From positions 1,550,001-1,614,000 of the forward strand of contig NZ_CP051774.1 of the NCBI RefSeq assembly GCF_012913485.1: a stretch of 64,000 nucleotides of DNA. The letters run 5' to 3'. Position numbers and translations under genes: made by a program. Below the pieces are notes generated by a model. That model was not told the DNA's origin and did no database searches. It was given only the letters and a program-made list of their open reading frames with translations. The stretch is from Luteolibacter luteus. Lineage in GTDB: Bacteria > Verrucomicrobiota > Verrucomicrobiia > Verrucomicrobiales > Akkermansiaceae. Below, piece after piece: positions 36,201-45,027 of the stretch (its first letter is position 1; each line of letters starts with the position of its first letter).

Positions 36201-37436
36201 TTATTCAGGTAATGCCGCGCGCCACTGCTGCTTTCCTTGGTCGGAGACGCGGAGCTCCTCTAGCAGGGTTTCCATGCGCTTGGTGTGGTAGGCGCGGGAG
36301 TCGGGGTTTTGCCAGGTTTCGGGGCGAGTGGCTTTGACGGCGTCGATCATGGTTTGGACGCGGGCTTCTTCGGTCTCGAGCGCTTGGAAGGCGGCGAGGG
36401 GGGCATCGCCATCGGCGCGGGGGCCGGCGGCCATGACTTGCTGGATGAAGAAGCTGCGGTCCTCCGGATCGGAAAGGACGGTGACGATGGCGGCAGCGCG
36501 AGAGGGTGAGATCTCGCGGGTGAGGCTGCGGAGGCCGTGTTCGCGATGGTCCGGAGAGAGCTTGGCAAGGATAGCGGTGCTCCATTCGGCGGCAGCGGTT
36601 TCGCCGTGGATGGTGGCGTAGCCGCGGTGAGCCTGGCCCATGAGGGATTCATCCGGGGGACCGGTGTGGAAGCGTTCGACGACGGCCTTCGCCGCGGCAT
36701 CGGGATCGGCGGCGGCCCATGATTTCATGAGGTCATCGGCTTCGACGGGCTTGGGGCATTTCGCGAAGTAAGCGGCGAAGTCGAAGTCCGGGGCGAGTTC
36801 GTAAAGGTTCCCCGCATCGTAGCTATCGGAGATCTGTTGGGCCTCCAGCAACTCCTTGGCGCCGCGGAGCGCGGCGGCATTGCGGGCCGCAGTCGAGAAG
36901 GTGTAGCCGATGCCGGTATTCGGATCGTTGTGGTGTTTGTTGAACTCGCGGACGTGCGGGAGGGCTGCGGCGGGATCGAGTGCGGAGAAGGCGGCAAGGA
37001 CGTAAAGCCAGGCCTGCATCTTTTCCGTGCCCTGCGCCCAAGTCACGGCGGCGAGGCCTTCGCGGCGGACGAGTTCTTTTGCCGCTGCCTTCACGGCGAT
37101 CTTCCGGAGGTATTTCTCCGGGCTGGAGTCCTGCCATTCGTAGGCAGGGGAATCGAGGAGGACGGTGCGGAGTTCCTGGCTGCTCATGCGCTCGACGGCG
37201 GCAGTAGCTTCTTCTTCGACAAGAGGACGGGCGATGCTCTCCTTGTAGGCGGCGAAGTTATGCGGCGGGGTTTGATCCGGGGTTTCGGGAGCGAGGGGGC
37301 GTTTGGAGGAAGGGTTGGTGGCCGAGGTGGTCTGCGATGAATCCCCTGCCCTGTTGCTGCTGCCGCTGCCAAGGAACCAGCCGGCGGCGAGGCCGGTGAG
37401 GATCACAAGGGGGAGGTGGAGTTTCTGGTGAGGCAT
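36201..37436 (-). CDS. Exported protein of a lineage-specific helical-repeat family
   Basis: The 411-residue protein begins with an anchor segment (LHLPLVILTGLAAGWFLGSG), then a Ser/Thr/Pro-rich linker (about 28-60) and a helical body. Its repeated units include LAAFSALDPAAALPHVREF, WAAADPDAAAKAVVERFHTG and TAAAEWSTAILAKLSPDHRE, the same DPxAA or AAxxW style as in the neighbouring gene at 37622 and the pair at 6181-9056. The function is unknown. It probably sits in the periplasm tethered to the inner membrane. The gene is transcribed in the same direction as 37622, with a gap of 185 bases. Confidence 0.7.
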   Translation of the reverse strand: MPHQKLHLPLVILTGLAAGWFLGSGSSNRAGDSSQTTSATNPSSKRPLAPETPDQTPPHNFAAYKESIARPLVEEEATAAVERMSSQELRTVLLDSPAYEWQDSSPEKYLRKIAVKAAAKELVRREGLAAVTWAQGTEKMQAWLYVLAAFSALDPAAALPHVREFNKHHNDPNTGIGYTFSTAARNAAALRGAKELLEAQQISDSYDAGNLYELAPDFDFAAYFAKCPKPVEADDLMKSWAAADPDAAAKAVVERFHTGPPDESLMGQAHRGYATIHGETAAAEWSTAILAKLSPDHREHGLRSLTREISPSRAAAIVTVLSDPEDRSFFIQQVMAAGPRADGDAPLAAFQALETEEARVQTMIDAVKATRPETWQNPDSRAYHTKRMETLLEELRVSDQGKQQWRAALPE

Positions 37437-37621
37437 GGAAGGAAAGGCAGAGTGCCGAGTACTTGGTGAGGAATGAGAAGGCAGGGAGTGTGTGAGGTGC
37501 CGAGATTGAGATTTGAAAGGGTGGCTTGAGGATTGCCTCGATCTTCAGAAAGATGCGGGATTCCAAGGTCTATTCTGCGGAGCGGAGCTTCCGCGCTCCC
37601 GGGGATAGAGCTTGGGAGGGC

Positions 37622-38902
37622 CTAGCGTTTCTGGCGTTTGATGATTTTGATGAGGTCATCGATGCGCTCGGGTGACGCATTCCAAGTGGTTAGGGTTTGG
37701 CGGATGCCTTGCTCATCGGCACCATTGATCCAGCCAAAGGCGTCCTTCGGGCGGGCGGTGAGGTATTCCTCCAGCAGGTCGAGGCGTGTCTCAGGGGCGC
37801 TGCCGGCTTCGAGGAAGATGAGGGCTTGGGGAACGTCCTTTGAAACCATGAGTGAAGCAGCTGTTAGATTCGCGACGGCGCGGGTTTCGGCATCGGGGAT
37901 GGCGTTGGTGTAGGCACGGAGGAGTGCGGGTTCTCCGGAGAGGTCCTTGGCTGCGGCCTGGATGATGAGGGCCTGTTCTTCCGAAGAGAGACTTCCGGTT
38001 TGCGCTCCGATGCGGCGGGCACGTTCGGCCATGACTTCGGGCTCTTTTTCGTTGAGGCGCTTGAGACCAAGAAAGAGACCGGAGGTGATGGGAGTGCCGT
38101 TTTCACGATTGAGGGCGATGATGCCATCGAAGGCTTCCTCCGGGCTCTGGTTCATCCAGGCATCCGCGAAGAAGTGCTTTCCAGCGCGCTTGAGGAAGGC
38201 AGCGGTGACGGGGCTGCGAGCGCAAGCGGCGAAGTCGAAGCCAGCGGGGAATTTCATGCCCTCGATGGGATACTGCATTCCATTCTTCTGGATGAGATCC
38301 ATGAGGGCATCCACGGCATCGGGACCGCGCGCGGCGGCGGATTCAAAGGACTTCTGGATGATGGGCGAGTAGCTGTAGCCGCCATCATAGGCGAAGTAAT
38401 CCGGGTGCTCGACGACGAAGCCAAAGGCTTCCTCCGCGCGATCGGCTGGCCAAGCCTTGGCCAGAGCGGAACCGAGCATGGCGCGCATGACGGCGGAGGG
38501 AAGCTGCTGGAGCCATTCCCAAGCGGCATCCGGATCGCGGCGGGTCCATTCCGACATGAGGGCGTGGAGTGCCTTTGAGGCGCTGCCGTAGCGGACGACG
38601 GCGGGATCGGTAATGCCTTGGGCGAGCGCGGCACGGAGTTCATCCGTGGACCAATCGGTGAGCGGAGGCTCCGAACCATAGGAGTAGCCGAGATCGGTGA
38701 CGAGGCCGGTGCGTTCGCGGGTCCAGCGGGCGAGTTCTTCCGGGGTGCGGGGTGGCGCGGCTTTCTTCGGGGCATCGACGCGGACGGAGGTCGGCTTGCC
38801 GGAGATGGGAGGCTCCGGCGATACGCGACGGGCGGAGGCCCATCCGATGGCTCCGGCGAGGAAAAAGATGACGAGGAGCCGCAGCATCGTGCCTGTCTTC
38901 AT
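37622..38902 (-). CDS. Exported protein of a lineage-specific helical-repeat family
   Basis: The 426-residue protein has an N-terminal membrane segment (MLRLLVIFFLAGAIGWASA) and a basic Pro-rich linker, then helical units such as MSEWTRRDPDAAWEWLQQLP, MNQSPEEAFDGIIALN and TARPKDAFGWINGADEQG. This is the clearest example of the DPDAAWxWL motif that unites it with 36201, 7566 and 6181. There is no catalytic motif. An alternative start at 38887 would begin right at the hydrophobic segment. The family appears to be expanded in this genome; the job is unknown. Confidence 0.7.
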   Translation of the reverse strand: MKTGTMLRLLVIFFLAGAIGWASARRVSPEPPISGKPTSVRVDAPKKAAPPRTPEELARWTRERTGLVTDLGYSYGSEPPLTDWSTDELRAALAQGITDPAVVRYGSASKALHALMSEWTRRDPDAAWEWLQQLPSAVMRAMLGSALAKAWPADRAEEAFGFVVEHPDYFAYDGGYSYSPIIQKSFESAAARGPDAVDALMDLIQKNGMQYPIEGMKFPAGFDFAACARSPVTAAFLKRAGKHFFADAWMNQSPEEAFDGIIALNRENGTPITSGLFLGLKRLNEKEPEVMAERARRIGAQTGSLSSEEQALIIQAAAKDLSGEPALLRAYTNAIPDAETRAVANLTAASLMVSKDVPQALIFLEAGSAPETRLDLLEEYLTARPKDAFGWINGADEQGIRQTLTTWNASPERIDDLIKIIKRQKR

Positions 38903-39065
38903 GATATGGGGATGAAGGTCAAGATCGCCGGAGGAGAGGGCTTTCGATGAGACGGGAAATGAAAAGGGATATTCGGAGAAGTTTGGGATGAGAGGGATGG
39001 GGGCCGGCCTTTTTACTGAAGCATCTCCTCAAGGCCTCTACCCCGGCCTCAGGCACGGATGCACA

Positions 39066-39100
39066 AGAAGGGCTCCCTCCAACGACGAGAAGGGAGCCCC
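39066..39100 (-). terminator. Terminator-like hairpin after the ELWxxDGT gene
   Basis: On the minus strand GGGCTCCCT pairs with AGGGAGCCC around a 12-base loop, followed by TTCTT. It lies about 75 bases past the stop. Confidence 0.6.
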
Positions 39101-39173
39101 GGGGGGCATGAGGGTGGGAGAAGCCCGGCGTCTCAAGCTTCATCTGCCATCCACATGATCTTTCTTCTGCAGC

Positions 39174-41798
39174 TCAGCGCTTGGCCGAAGGCTTCTTTGG
39201 CAGCGGGAAGGAGAACAACTCACGCCCAACTGCAGAGGTCTCGGCAGTGAAGTAGAGCTTGTTTTTGAAGATGGTAAGATCCTTGGGGGAAGAGCTTCCA
39301 GTGCCGGGCTCGATGTCGGTGACAAGGACGGTTCCTTCTTCCGTTCCATCGCTCCGCCACAGCTCCCCCCCGTGGATCCCATCGTTGGCGGCGAAGAATA
39401 TCTCATTCCCGACTGCCAGCATCGCGCCTGGCCCGGAGCCAAAGCGCCCGTCCTCCTCGATCTCCTTAACCAGCGAAGTTCCTGCCGCAGTGCCATCCGT
39501 TCTCCAAAGCTCGGTCGCCACGTTCTGGGATGCATCTCTCAGCGGTCCACAGGGAAAGTAAAGCTGTCCCCCTGCGACCGCGTAGCGGCGGCTCCCGGCC
39601 ATGAGATCAGTGGGAATCGCGAAGCCCGGAGGCAGGGTGGTAACATGCTCCAAGCCCGATCCGCTGTAACGATACAGGCGGAATTCCCCTTCCACCTTGG
39701 CAAAGAAGATGAGGGTGCCCTCCAAGTCCGTCGGCATCACGAGGCTCGTGGGAAGAATATCGACATAGGTCGTCCCCGCCGAAGTGCCATCGGATGTCCA
39801 TACCGAGTGATGGGCGCCGGCCTTGGTGGTGAAGATCAGACGGCTTCCAACGCGCATGAGATTCAACGCCGCCTCTTCCGGCCTCAACGAGAGATCTTTC
39901 ACCTCCCAGGTACCATCCGCCTGCCCATTGCTACGATAAAGCCTGCCGTCCGATGTCAACGAATAGAAGATGCCATCCAGTGAAGCGAAAGAGGAGCCTG
40001 CTCCAGCATCCAATTCCAAAGTTCCCTCCGGGGTTCCATCGGTCCGCCAAAGGGAAGAGGTGTCATCCCTTTGGACGCGGAAGTAGACCAAGCCATCGAC
40101 CCGGAAGAGTGAATGGTAGCTACCGGGCGTTCCTCCGTCCTTCCTCAAGTCCATCAAGACCTTCGTCCCGCGGCCGGTACCATTGGTGATCAGGAGTTCC
40201 TGATCGGCGACATAGATCGCCCGGGAACCGAGCATCGTGGAACTGCACAAACTTTTGCCAGAGGCCGACCAATACTGGCGCGTGCCGGCAGCTGTGCCGC
40301 TACTCCTCCACAGCTCCGTCCGGATCTCCCCTTCGGAATCCAAAGTCTCGGATAGCAGGAATAACTGCTTTCCGTCCGTCATGATCGAACTTTCTTCCCG
40401 ATCGTCGAAGAAGGAACCGGACCCCTCAGTCGGACGAGTGAGCTTGCGCATTGTTTTAGGAGTGCCTTCAGTCGACCAGAGAGAGGACATGGGCAATCCA
40501 GCCATGACAAAATAGAGGCGGTTTCCAAAGGAGCCGAGCAAAGTCTCATCACTGTATTGACCGGGCTCGTTCATGAATTTCACTACCACCGTTCCTTCAG
40601 GAGTACCATCGGTCCGCCATAGCCAGGATTTACCCCACGAAGCTTCCTGAAAATACAGCTGATCCCCGACAACCTGAAAACTGAGGCTGCCGCCGTTAGG
40701 CACGACGTTGAGCTTACTAAGGAACACCGTCCCTTGTTCGGTGCCGTCAGCTTTCCAGAGTTCGGAAATCCCGTGTGGTTTAGGATCCCGGAAATACACA
40801 CTTCCCTTCCATGCAAAGAGCTCCCGGTCAACAGAGTAACCCGAAGCTTGGAGAGTTTTCAGTTTATGCGTTCCCTCCACGGTGCCATCGCTGACGATCA
40901 GATAGCGGGTATCGACGATGAAAAAGCGGCCGTCGAGAATTGCGGAGGAGTGGTATCCACTCTTTTCGCCATCTGAATCCATCAGTTTCACAGGCTCTGC
41001 CCCGGGTCTCCAAAGCCACAACCCTCCTTGTGATGAATATCCGCTGCTGGTCGAAATGAAGACCTTGTCGCCCACTGCGGTCACGTTCCAGATTAGATTC
41101 TGGTCCTCATTCAGGGAGTCAAGGGATCCAACCTTGACGGCCGGGGAGGATCCGTCCGATTTCCAAATCTGGTAATCGTCAGAAACGAAATAAGCATCAT
41201 TCCCGATCGAGAATTGGAACCCTCCATAGATAGACCGTTCAACCGGGTGTTCTGGATTTCCGGCGGGAGGATCAATTCGAACGGGAGGAGATCCAGCACC
41301 GTCGATGGCGAAGAGGGCACCATACAATTCCAAAGAGGGTCCAAGGATATACAACTTTCCACCCGCGGCAAAAAGAGGCGACACGTGGGAATTCATGGGA
41401 CCCGGGGAGAGATCAAGATGGAGACGGGTCCCCTCAGGAGTGCCGTCAGTTCTCCATAGTTCTTTCCCATGGATGCCATCGTCCGCGGTGAAATAGACAA
41501 CTTCATTGAGGGTTAAAAAGCGCTCGATCTCCGAAGAGGCGGGGCCGGGATAAATGTCCTTCAAGAGACGGGTGCCCTTATCATCGCTGATCCACAGTTC
41601 ATGCCCGGTCTTCTTGGAAAGGCTCGTGAAAATCACTCCTTTGGGAGTCGAAACCATCGTCATGAAGTGTGGCTCCGGAGGAAACAGCCCCGGACCGTTA
41701 TGAATGTCCCGGACAAGACGGGCCTCGGGTTCAGCGAATAGGGCTTGGATTAGGGTAAGGAGGAGACTGCAGCGGAGGAGTTGCTGACGGAGGATCAT
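39174..41798 (-). CDS. Secreted ELWxxDGT-repeat protein
   Basis: From the ATG at 41798 there are 874 residues with a signal peptide (LLRCSLLLTLIQALFAEP). About a dozen copies of the ELWxxDGTxxGT repeat follow, spaced roughly 45-90 residues apart: KELWRTDGTPEGT, ELWKADGTEQGT, SSLWRTDGTPEGT, ELWRSDGTEEGT and weaker ones such as QIWKSDGSSPA. These repeats are thought to build beta-propeller-like surface proteins. It ends soon after the last repeat, without the long C-terminal sorting domain some relatives carry. Codon use seems more AT-tolerant than its neighbours and the upstream 100 bases are AT-rich, so transfer is possible. The frame is open upstream to 41969, but only the 41798 start gives a signal peptide. 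Confidence 0.85.
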   Translation of the reverse strand: MILRQQLLRCSLLLTLIQALFAEPEARLVRDIHNGPGLFPPEPHFMTMVSTPKGVIFTSLSKKTGHELWISDDKGTRLLKDIYPGPASSEIERFLTLNEVVYFTADDGIHGKELWRTDGTPEGTRLHLDLSPGPMNSHVSPLFAAGGKLYILGPSLELYGALFAIDGAGSPPVRIDPPAGNPEHPVERSIYGGFQFSIGNDAYFVSDDYQIWKSDGSSPAVKVGSLDSLNEDQNLIWNVTAVGDKVFISTSSGYSSQGGLWLWRPGAEPVKLMDSDGEKSGYHSSAILDGRFFIVDTRYLIVSDGTVEGTHKLKTLQASGYSVDRELFAWKGSVYFRDPKPHGISELWKADGTEQGTVFLSKLNVVPNGGSLSFQVVGDQLYFQEASWGKSWLWRTDGTPEGTVVVKFMNEPGQYSDETLLGSFGNRLYFVMAGLPMSSLWSTEGTPKTMRKLTRPTEGSGSFFDDREESSIMTDGKQLFLLSETLDSEGEIRTELWRSSGTAAGTRQYWSASGKSLCSSTMLGSRAIYVADQELLITNGTGRGTKVLMDLRKDGGTPGSYHSLFRVDGLVYFRVQRDDTSSLWRTDGTPEGTLELDAGAGSSFASLDGIFYSLTSDGRLYRSNGQADGTWEVKDLSLRPEEAALNLMRVGSRLIFTTKAGAHHSVWTSDGTSAGTTYVDILPTSLVMPTDLEGTLIFFAKVEGEFRLYRYSGSGLEHVTTLPPGFAIPTDLMAGSRRYAVAGGQLYFPCGPLRDASQNVATELWRTDGTAAGTSLVKEIEEDGRFGSGPGAMLAVGNEIFFAANDGIHGGELWRSDGTEEGTVLVTDIEPGTGSSSPKDLTIFKNKLYFTAETSAVGRELFSFPLPKKPSAKR

Positions 41799-42060
41799 GG
41801 ATTTATTCTGAATTCTCTTTGTAATTACATGGAATTCACTTTGGATGTCATCATAATTTTCGTCTCCTCTTTCGCTAGGACACAAATGCCTAACAATCAG
41901 TCCACCAAACCGAGCGAGTTTTCCTTCCGAAGGGTTCCTGCCTTCGAGCATGGGGGTGGAAATCCGCACGGTACCCCAAGAGCCGCCGCTGAGTTGTTAG
42001 TATAACTCCGCCAAGGCAAGCTGCGAAGTGTGAAGAAGCAATGAACCAATCCGGGGAAAT

Positions 42061-42372
42061 TCAGGCGCAGCTCTCCCGCACCCATGCCAAGTAAGCGGGG
42101 AGACCGGTGGTGAGGGGGAGGGCGATGATTTCCGGGACTTCGTAGGGGTGGAGCTCGCGAATGGCGGCTTCGAGTTCGGGGTAGCGGGTGGTCTTGATCA
42201 GGCTTAACACCTCCCCTGCCCGCTCGACCTTGCCTTCCCAGCGATAGATGGACTCGGCGCCGGGAAGGATGTTGACGCAGGCCGCCACTTGCCTTTCCAC
42301 CAGAGCCGCGCCAATCTGTCGCGCCTGATCAAGATCGGGAAAGGTGCAGAGGACGACCATCACGTTTTCCAT
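42061..42372 (-). CDS. cutA: Divalent-cation tolerance protein CutA
   Basis: The 103-residue protein matches the trimeric CutA1 family: VVLCTFPDLDQARQIGAALVERQVAACVNILPG, then IYRWEGKVERAGEVLSLIKTT and the conserved HPYEVPEIIALPL. Members bind copper and other metals, but the cell role is unclear. The length is normal (E. coli 112). It is divergent from the histidine kinase gene at 42412, with 39 bases between the start codons. Confidence 0.93.
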   Translation of the reverse strand: MENVMVVLCTFPDLDQARQIGAALVERQVAACVNILPGAESIYRWEGKVERAGEVLSLIKTTRYPELEAAIRELHPYEVPEIIALPLTTGLPAYLAWVRESCA

Positions 42373-42411
42373 GCCCGATCCTGAACCTGAAAACCGGAAC
42401 CCCGCAATTCT

Positions 42412-43599
42412 TTGAAACCCGGCTTCCTCGACAAACTGCTCGCCCGCATCGACCGGATCGATCCGGCGGAAGCCCGGCAGTTGCTGGACCGGCTAGTGCG
42501 GGAGAAGGGCTTCCTAGAGCAGGTTTTCGAGGCGCTGCACGAGGGGGTGATCGTCCTGGATGAGGACGGCGAGATCACCTTCATCAACGGTGCCGGCTGC
42601 CGTTTCTTCGGCGTGAAGGCGGAAGACGCGCCGGGAATGCGACTAGCGGCGATGATTCCGGGGCTGGACTGGGATTCGTTGGCAAAGCCGGGGATGTCGG
42701 TGTCGCGGGATCTGGAGGTCTTTTATCCGGAGAACCGCTTTCTGAATTTCTACCTCTCCCCGATCAAGCCGGAGGGGAGCGAAGCGATGGCGGTCGGCTG
42801 GGTGATGCTGGTGCGGGACCTGACGGTGACGCGGCAGGAGGCGGAGCAGACGCTGGAATCCGAGCGCCTCAACGCGCTCACGCTTCTCGCGGCCGGGGTG
42901 GCGCATGAGATCGGGAATCCGCTCAATTCGCTGGATATCCACCTGCAGTTGATGGCGCGGAAGCTGCGCAAGCTGCCGCCGGGTGACCGGGCTCCACTGG
43001 AGGAGCACCTGACGACGGCGCGCAATGAGATCAAGCGGCTGGATACGATCCTGAAGCAATTCTTGCAGGCGGTCCGGCCTTCCACGCCGAACCGGGAGCG
43101 CTGCGATCTGACGAAGGTGCTGCGCGATGCGCTGCGGCTGCTAGAGCCGGAGCTCGAGGCACGGGGGATCTCCGTGGAGTTGGATGTGGCCGAGCATTTT
43201 CCATCAATGGAGGCGGATGCGGGGCAATTCCAACAGGTCTTCTACAACCTGCTGCGGAATGCCTATCAGGCGATCGGCGGTGAACACGGATTGATCCGAA
43301 TTTCGGCGAAGGCGAATGAATTTGAGGCGACGCTGAGCATCTCGGACAACGGCACCGGGATCTCCCCGGAACACATGGGCGCGCTTTTCGAGCCCTACCG
43401 GACCACGAAGCAATCCGGGAGCGGGCTAGGCCTGTTGATCGTGCGGCGGGTGGTGCGCGAGCACGGCGGAGAGATCGAGATCCAGAGCGAACCCGGTGCG
43501 GGGACGCGCATCCTGATTCACCTGCCGAGAGGTCCCAGACCGGTGCGGCTGCTGGAGTCGCATGACCGCGTCATCGACGTGGAGGCGAGCAGCCACTAA
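42412..43599 (+). CDS. Sensor histidine kinase, NtrB-like
   Basis: The 395-residue protein starts at a TTG (42412); an ATG in the cutA overlap leads straight to a stop in its frame. A PAS domain (about 35-140, EGVIVLDEDGEITFINGAGC) comes first. The HisKA domain carries His165 in VAHEIGNPLNSL. The ATPase domain follows with NLLRNAYQAI, DNGTGISPEHMG and GSGLGLLIVRRVV. There is no membrane segment, so it senses a cytoplasmic signal, like NtrB. The partner regulator begins 20 bases later, so the two form a two-component system. The signal is unknown. Confidence 0.92.
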   Translation: MKPGFLDKLLARIDRIDPAEARQLLDRLVREKGFLEQVFEALHEGVIVLDEDGEITFINGAGCRFFGVKAEDAPGMRLAAMIPGLDWDSLAKPGMSVSRDLEVFYPENRFLNFYLSPIKPEGSEAMAVGWVMLVRDLTVTRQEAEQTLESERLNALTLLAAGVAHEIGNPLNSLDIHLQLMARKLRKLPPGDRAPLEEHLTTARNEIKRLDTILKQFLQAVRPSTPNRERCDLTKVLRDALRLLEPELEARGISVELDVAEHFPSMEADAGQFQQVFYNLLRNAYQAIGGEHGLIRISAKANEFEATLSISDNGTGISPEHMGALFEPYRTTKQSGSGLGLLIVRRVVREHGGEIEIQSEPGAGTRILIHLPRGPRPVRLLESHDRVIDVEASSH

Positions 43600-43619
43600 C
43601 GAGAGATCCCCTTTTTCCC

Positions 43620-44999
43620 ATGATGACCCCCACTCTCCTGATTGCCGATGATGAGAAGGCCACCCGCGATGGCTTGCGGGCGGCGCTGGAAGAGGAGTTC
43701 GAGGTTTTCACGGCTTCGAATGTGGCGGAGGCGCTCTCAGTGCTGAAGGCCGAGCAGATCGACCTGCTGCTGACCGACCTGCGGATGGGCGGGGACTCGG
43801 GGATGGATCTGCTGGAGAAGGCGATGGCCCTGCCCCATCCACCGGTATCGATCATGATGACCGCTTATGGCTCCGTGGATACCGCGGTGGAGGCGATGCG
43901 GCGGGGAGCATGGCATTTCGTCACGAAGCCGCTGAATCTCGACGAGGTGGAGATGCTGCTGAAGCGGGCGCTGCGCGGCCGAAAGCTGGAGGTAGAGAAC
44001 CGCCAGCTCCGCGAGCAGATCTCGGATTCCTCCGGCTTGGAGCGGCTCGCCGGCAAATCGCCTGCGATCCAGAAGGTTAGCGATATCGTCCGTCAGGTGG
44101 CGCCGACGCGTGCGACCGTGCTGATCGAGGGTGAGTCCGGCACGGGCAAGGAGGTGGTGGCGCATGCGATCCATCGCTTGAGCGGACGCCCGCCGGAGAA
44201 GCTGGTGATCGTTCATTGCGCGGCGCTTTCCCCGCAGATCCTGGAAAGCGAGCTTTTCGGCCATGAGAAGGGCTCTTTCACGGGAGCGAACCAACGGCGC
44301 ATCGGACGCTTCGAGCAGGCGGATGGCGGAACACTTTTCCTGGATGAGATCGGGGAAATCGATGCCTCGATCCAAGTGAAGCTGCTGCGCGCGCTGTCCG
44401 AACGCACGATCGAGCGGGTGGGCTCCAACACCCCGATCAAGGTGGACGTCCGGGTAGTGGCCGCGACTAACAAAAATCTGGGAGCGATGGTGGCGCGCGG
44501 GGATTTCCGCGAGGACCTGTTTTTCCGCCTCAATGTGGTGCGCATCCAGATGCCGCCGCTGCGGGATCGGGTGGAGGACATCGTGCTTCTGGCCGGAGTC
44601 TTCCTGAAGGAATTCGCCGAGGAGAACGGCCGCCCGATCAAACCGCTGAGCGACTTGGCGCTGCGCCACCTGCGATCCTACCCGTGGCCGGGGAATGTGC
44701 GCGAGCTGCGCACGGCGATCGAGCACGGGGTGGTGATGAGCAATGACCCGGTGATCGACCTCCACCACCTGCCCTCTTCGCTCCTTGGGGATGTGCCTGT
44801 TTTGGCAGCGCCGGTGACGGCTCCGACGGAAGGCAAAATCACCCTTGCCGCCCCACGGGAATTGAATTTGCATGCGCTCGAAACAAGCGCCATCCGCGCC
44901 GCCTTGGCTGAAGCCGGAGGCAACCGGACGCGGGCCGCCGAGATCCTCGGCATCAGCCGCCGCACCCTCCAGCGAAAGCTGAAGGAGGAGGAGGACTGA
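43620..44999 (+). CDS. Sigma-54-dependent response regulator (NtrC family)
   Basis: The 459-residue activator has a receiver (LLIADDEKATRDGLR, phosphorylatable Asp53 in LLLTDLRMGG), an AAA+ domain with Walker A GESGTGKE (171-178), the GSFTGA loop, Walker B GGTLFLDEIGE and YPWPGNVRELR. The C-terminal Fis-type helix-turn-helix is complete (NRTRAAEILGISRRTLQRKL). It is the partner of the kinase at 42412. The targets would be sigma-54 promoters (GG-N10-GC type); I saw none close by that I can support. Confidence 0.94.
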   Translation: MMTPTLLIADDEKATRDGLRAALEEEFEVFTASNVAEALSVLKAEQIDLLLTDLRMGGDSGMDLLEKAMALPHPPVSIMMTAYGSVDTAVEAMRRGAWHFVTKPLNLDEVEMLLKRALRGRKLEVENRQLREQISDSSGLERLAGKSPAIQKVSDIVRQVAPTRATVLIEGESGTGKEVVAHAIHRLSGRPPEKLVIVHCAALSPQILESELFGHEKGSFTGANQRRIGRFEQADGGTLFLDEIGEIDASIQVKLLRALSERTIERVGSNTPIKVDVRVVAATNKNLGAMVARGDFREDLFFRLNVVRIQMPPLRDRVEDIVLLAGVFLKEFAEENGRPIKPLSDLALRHLRSYPWPGNVRELRTAIEHGVVMSNDPVIDLHHLPSSLLGDVPVLAAPVTAPTEGKITLAAPRELNLHALETSAIRAALAEAGGNRTRAAEILGISRRTLQRKLKEEED

Positions 45000-45027
45000 A
45001 GCCCGTCGGCGCGCCCGACAGACCTCT

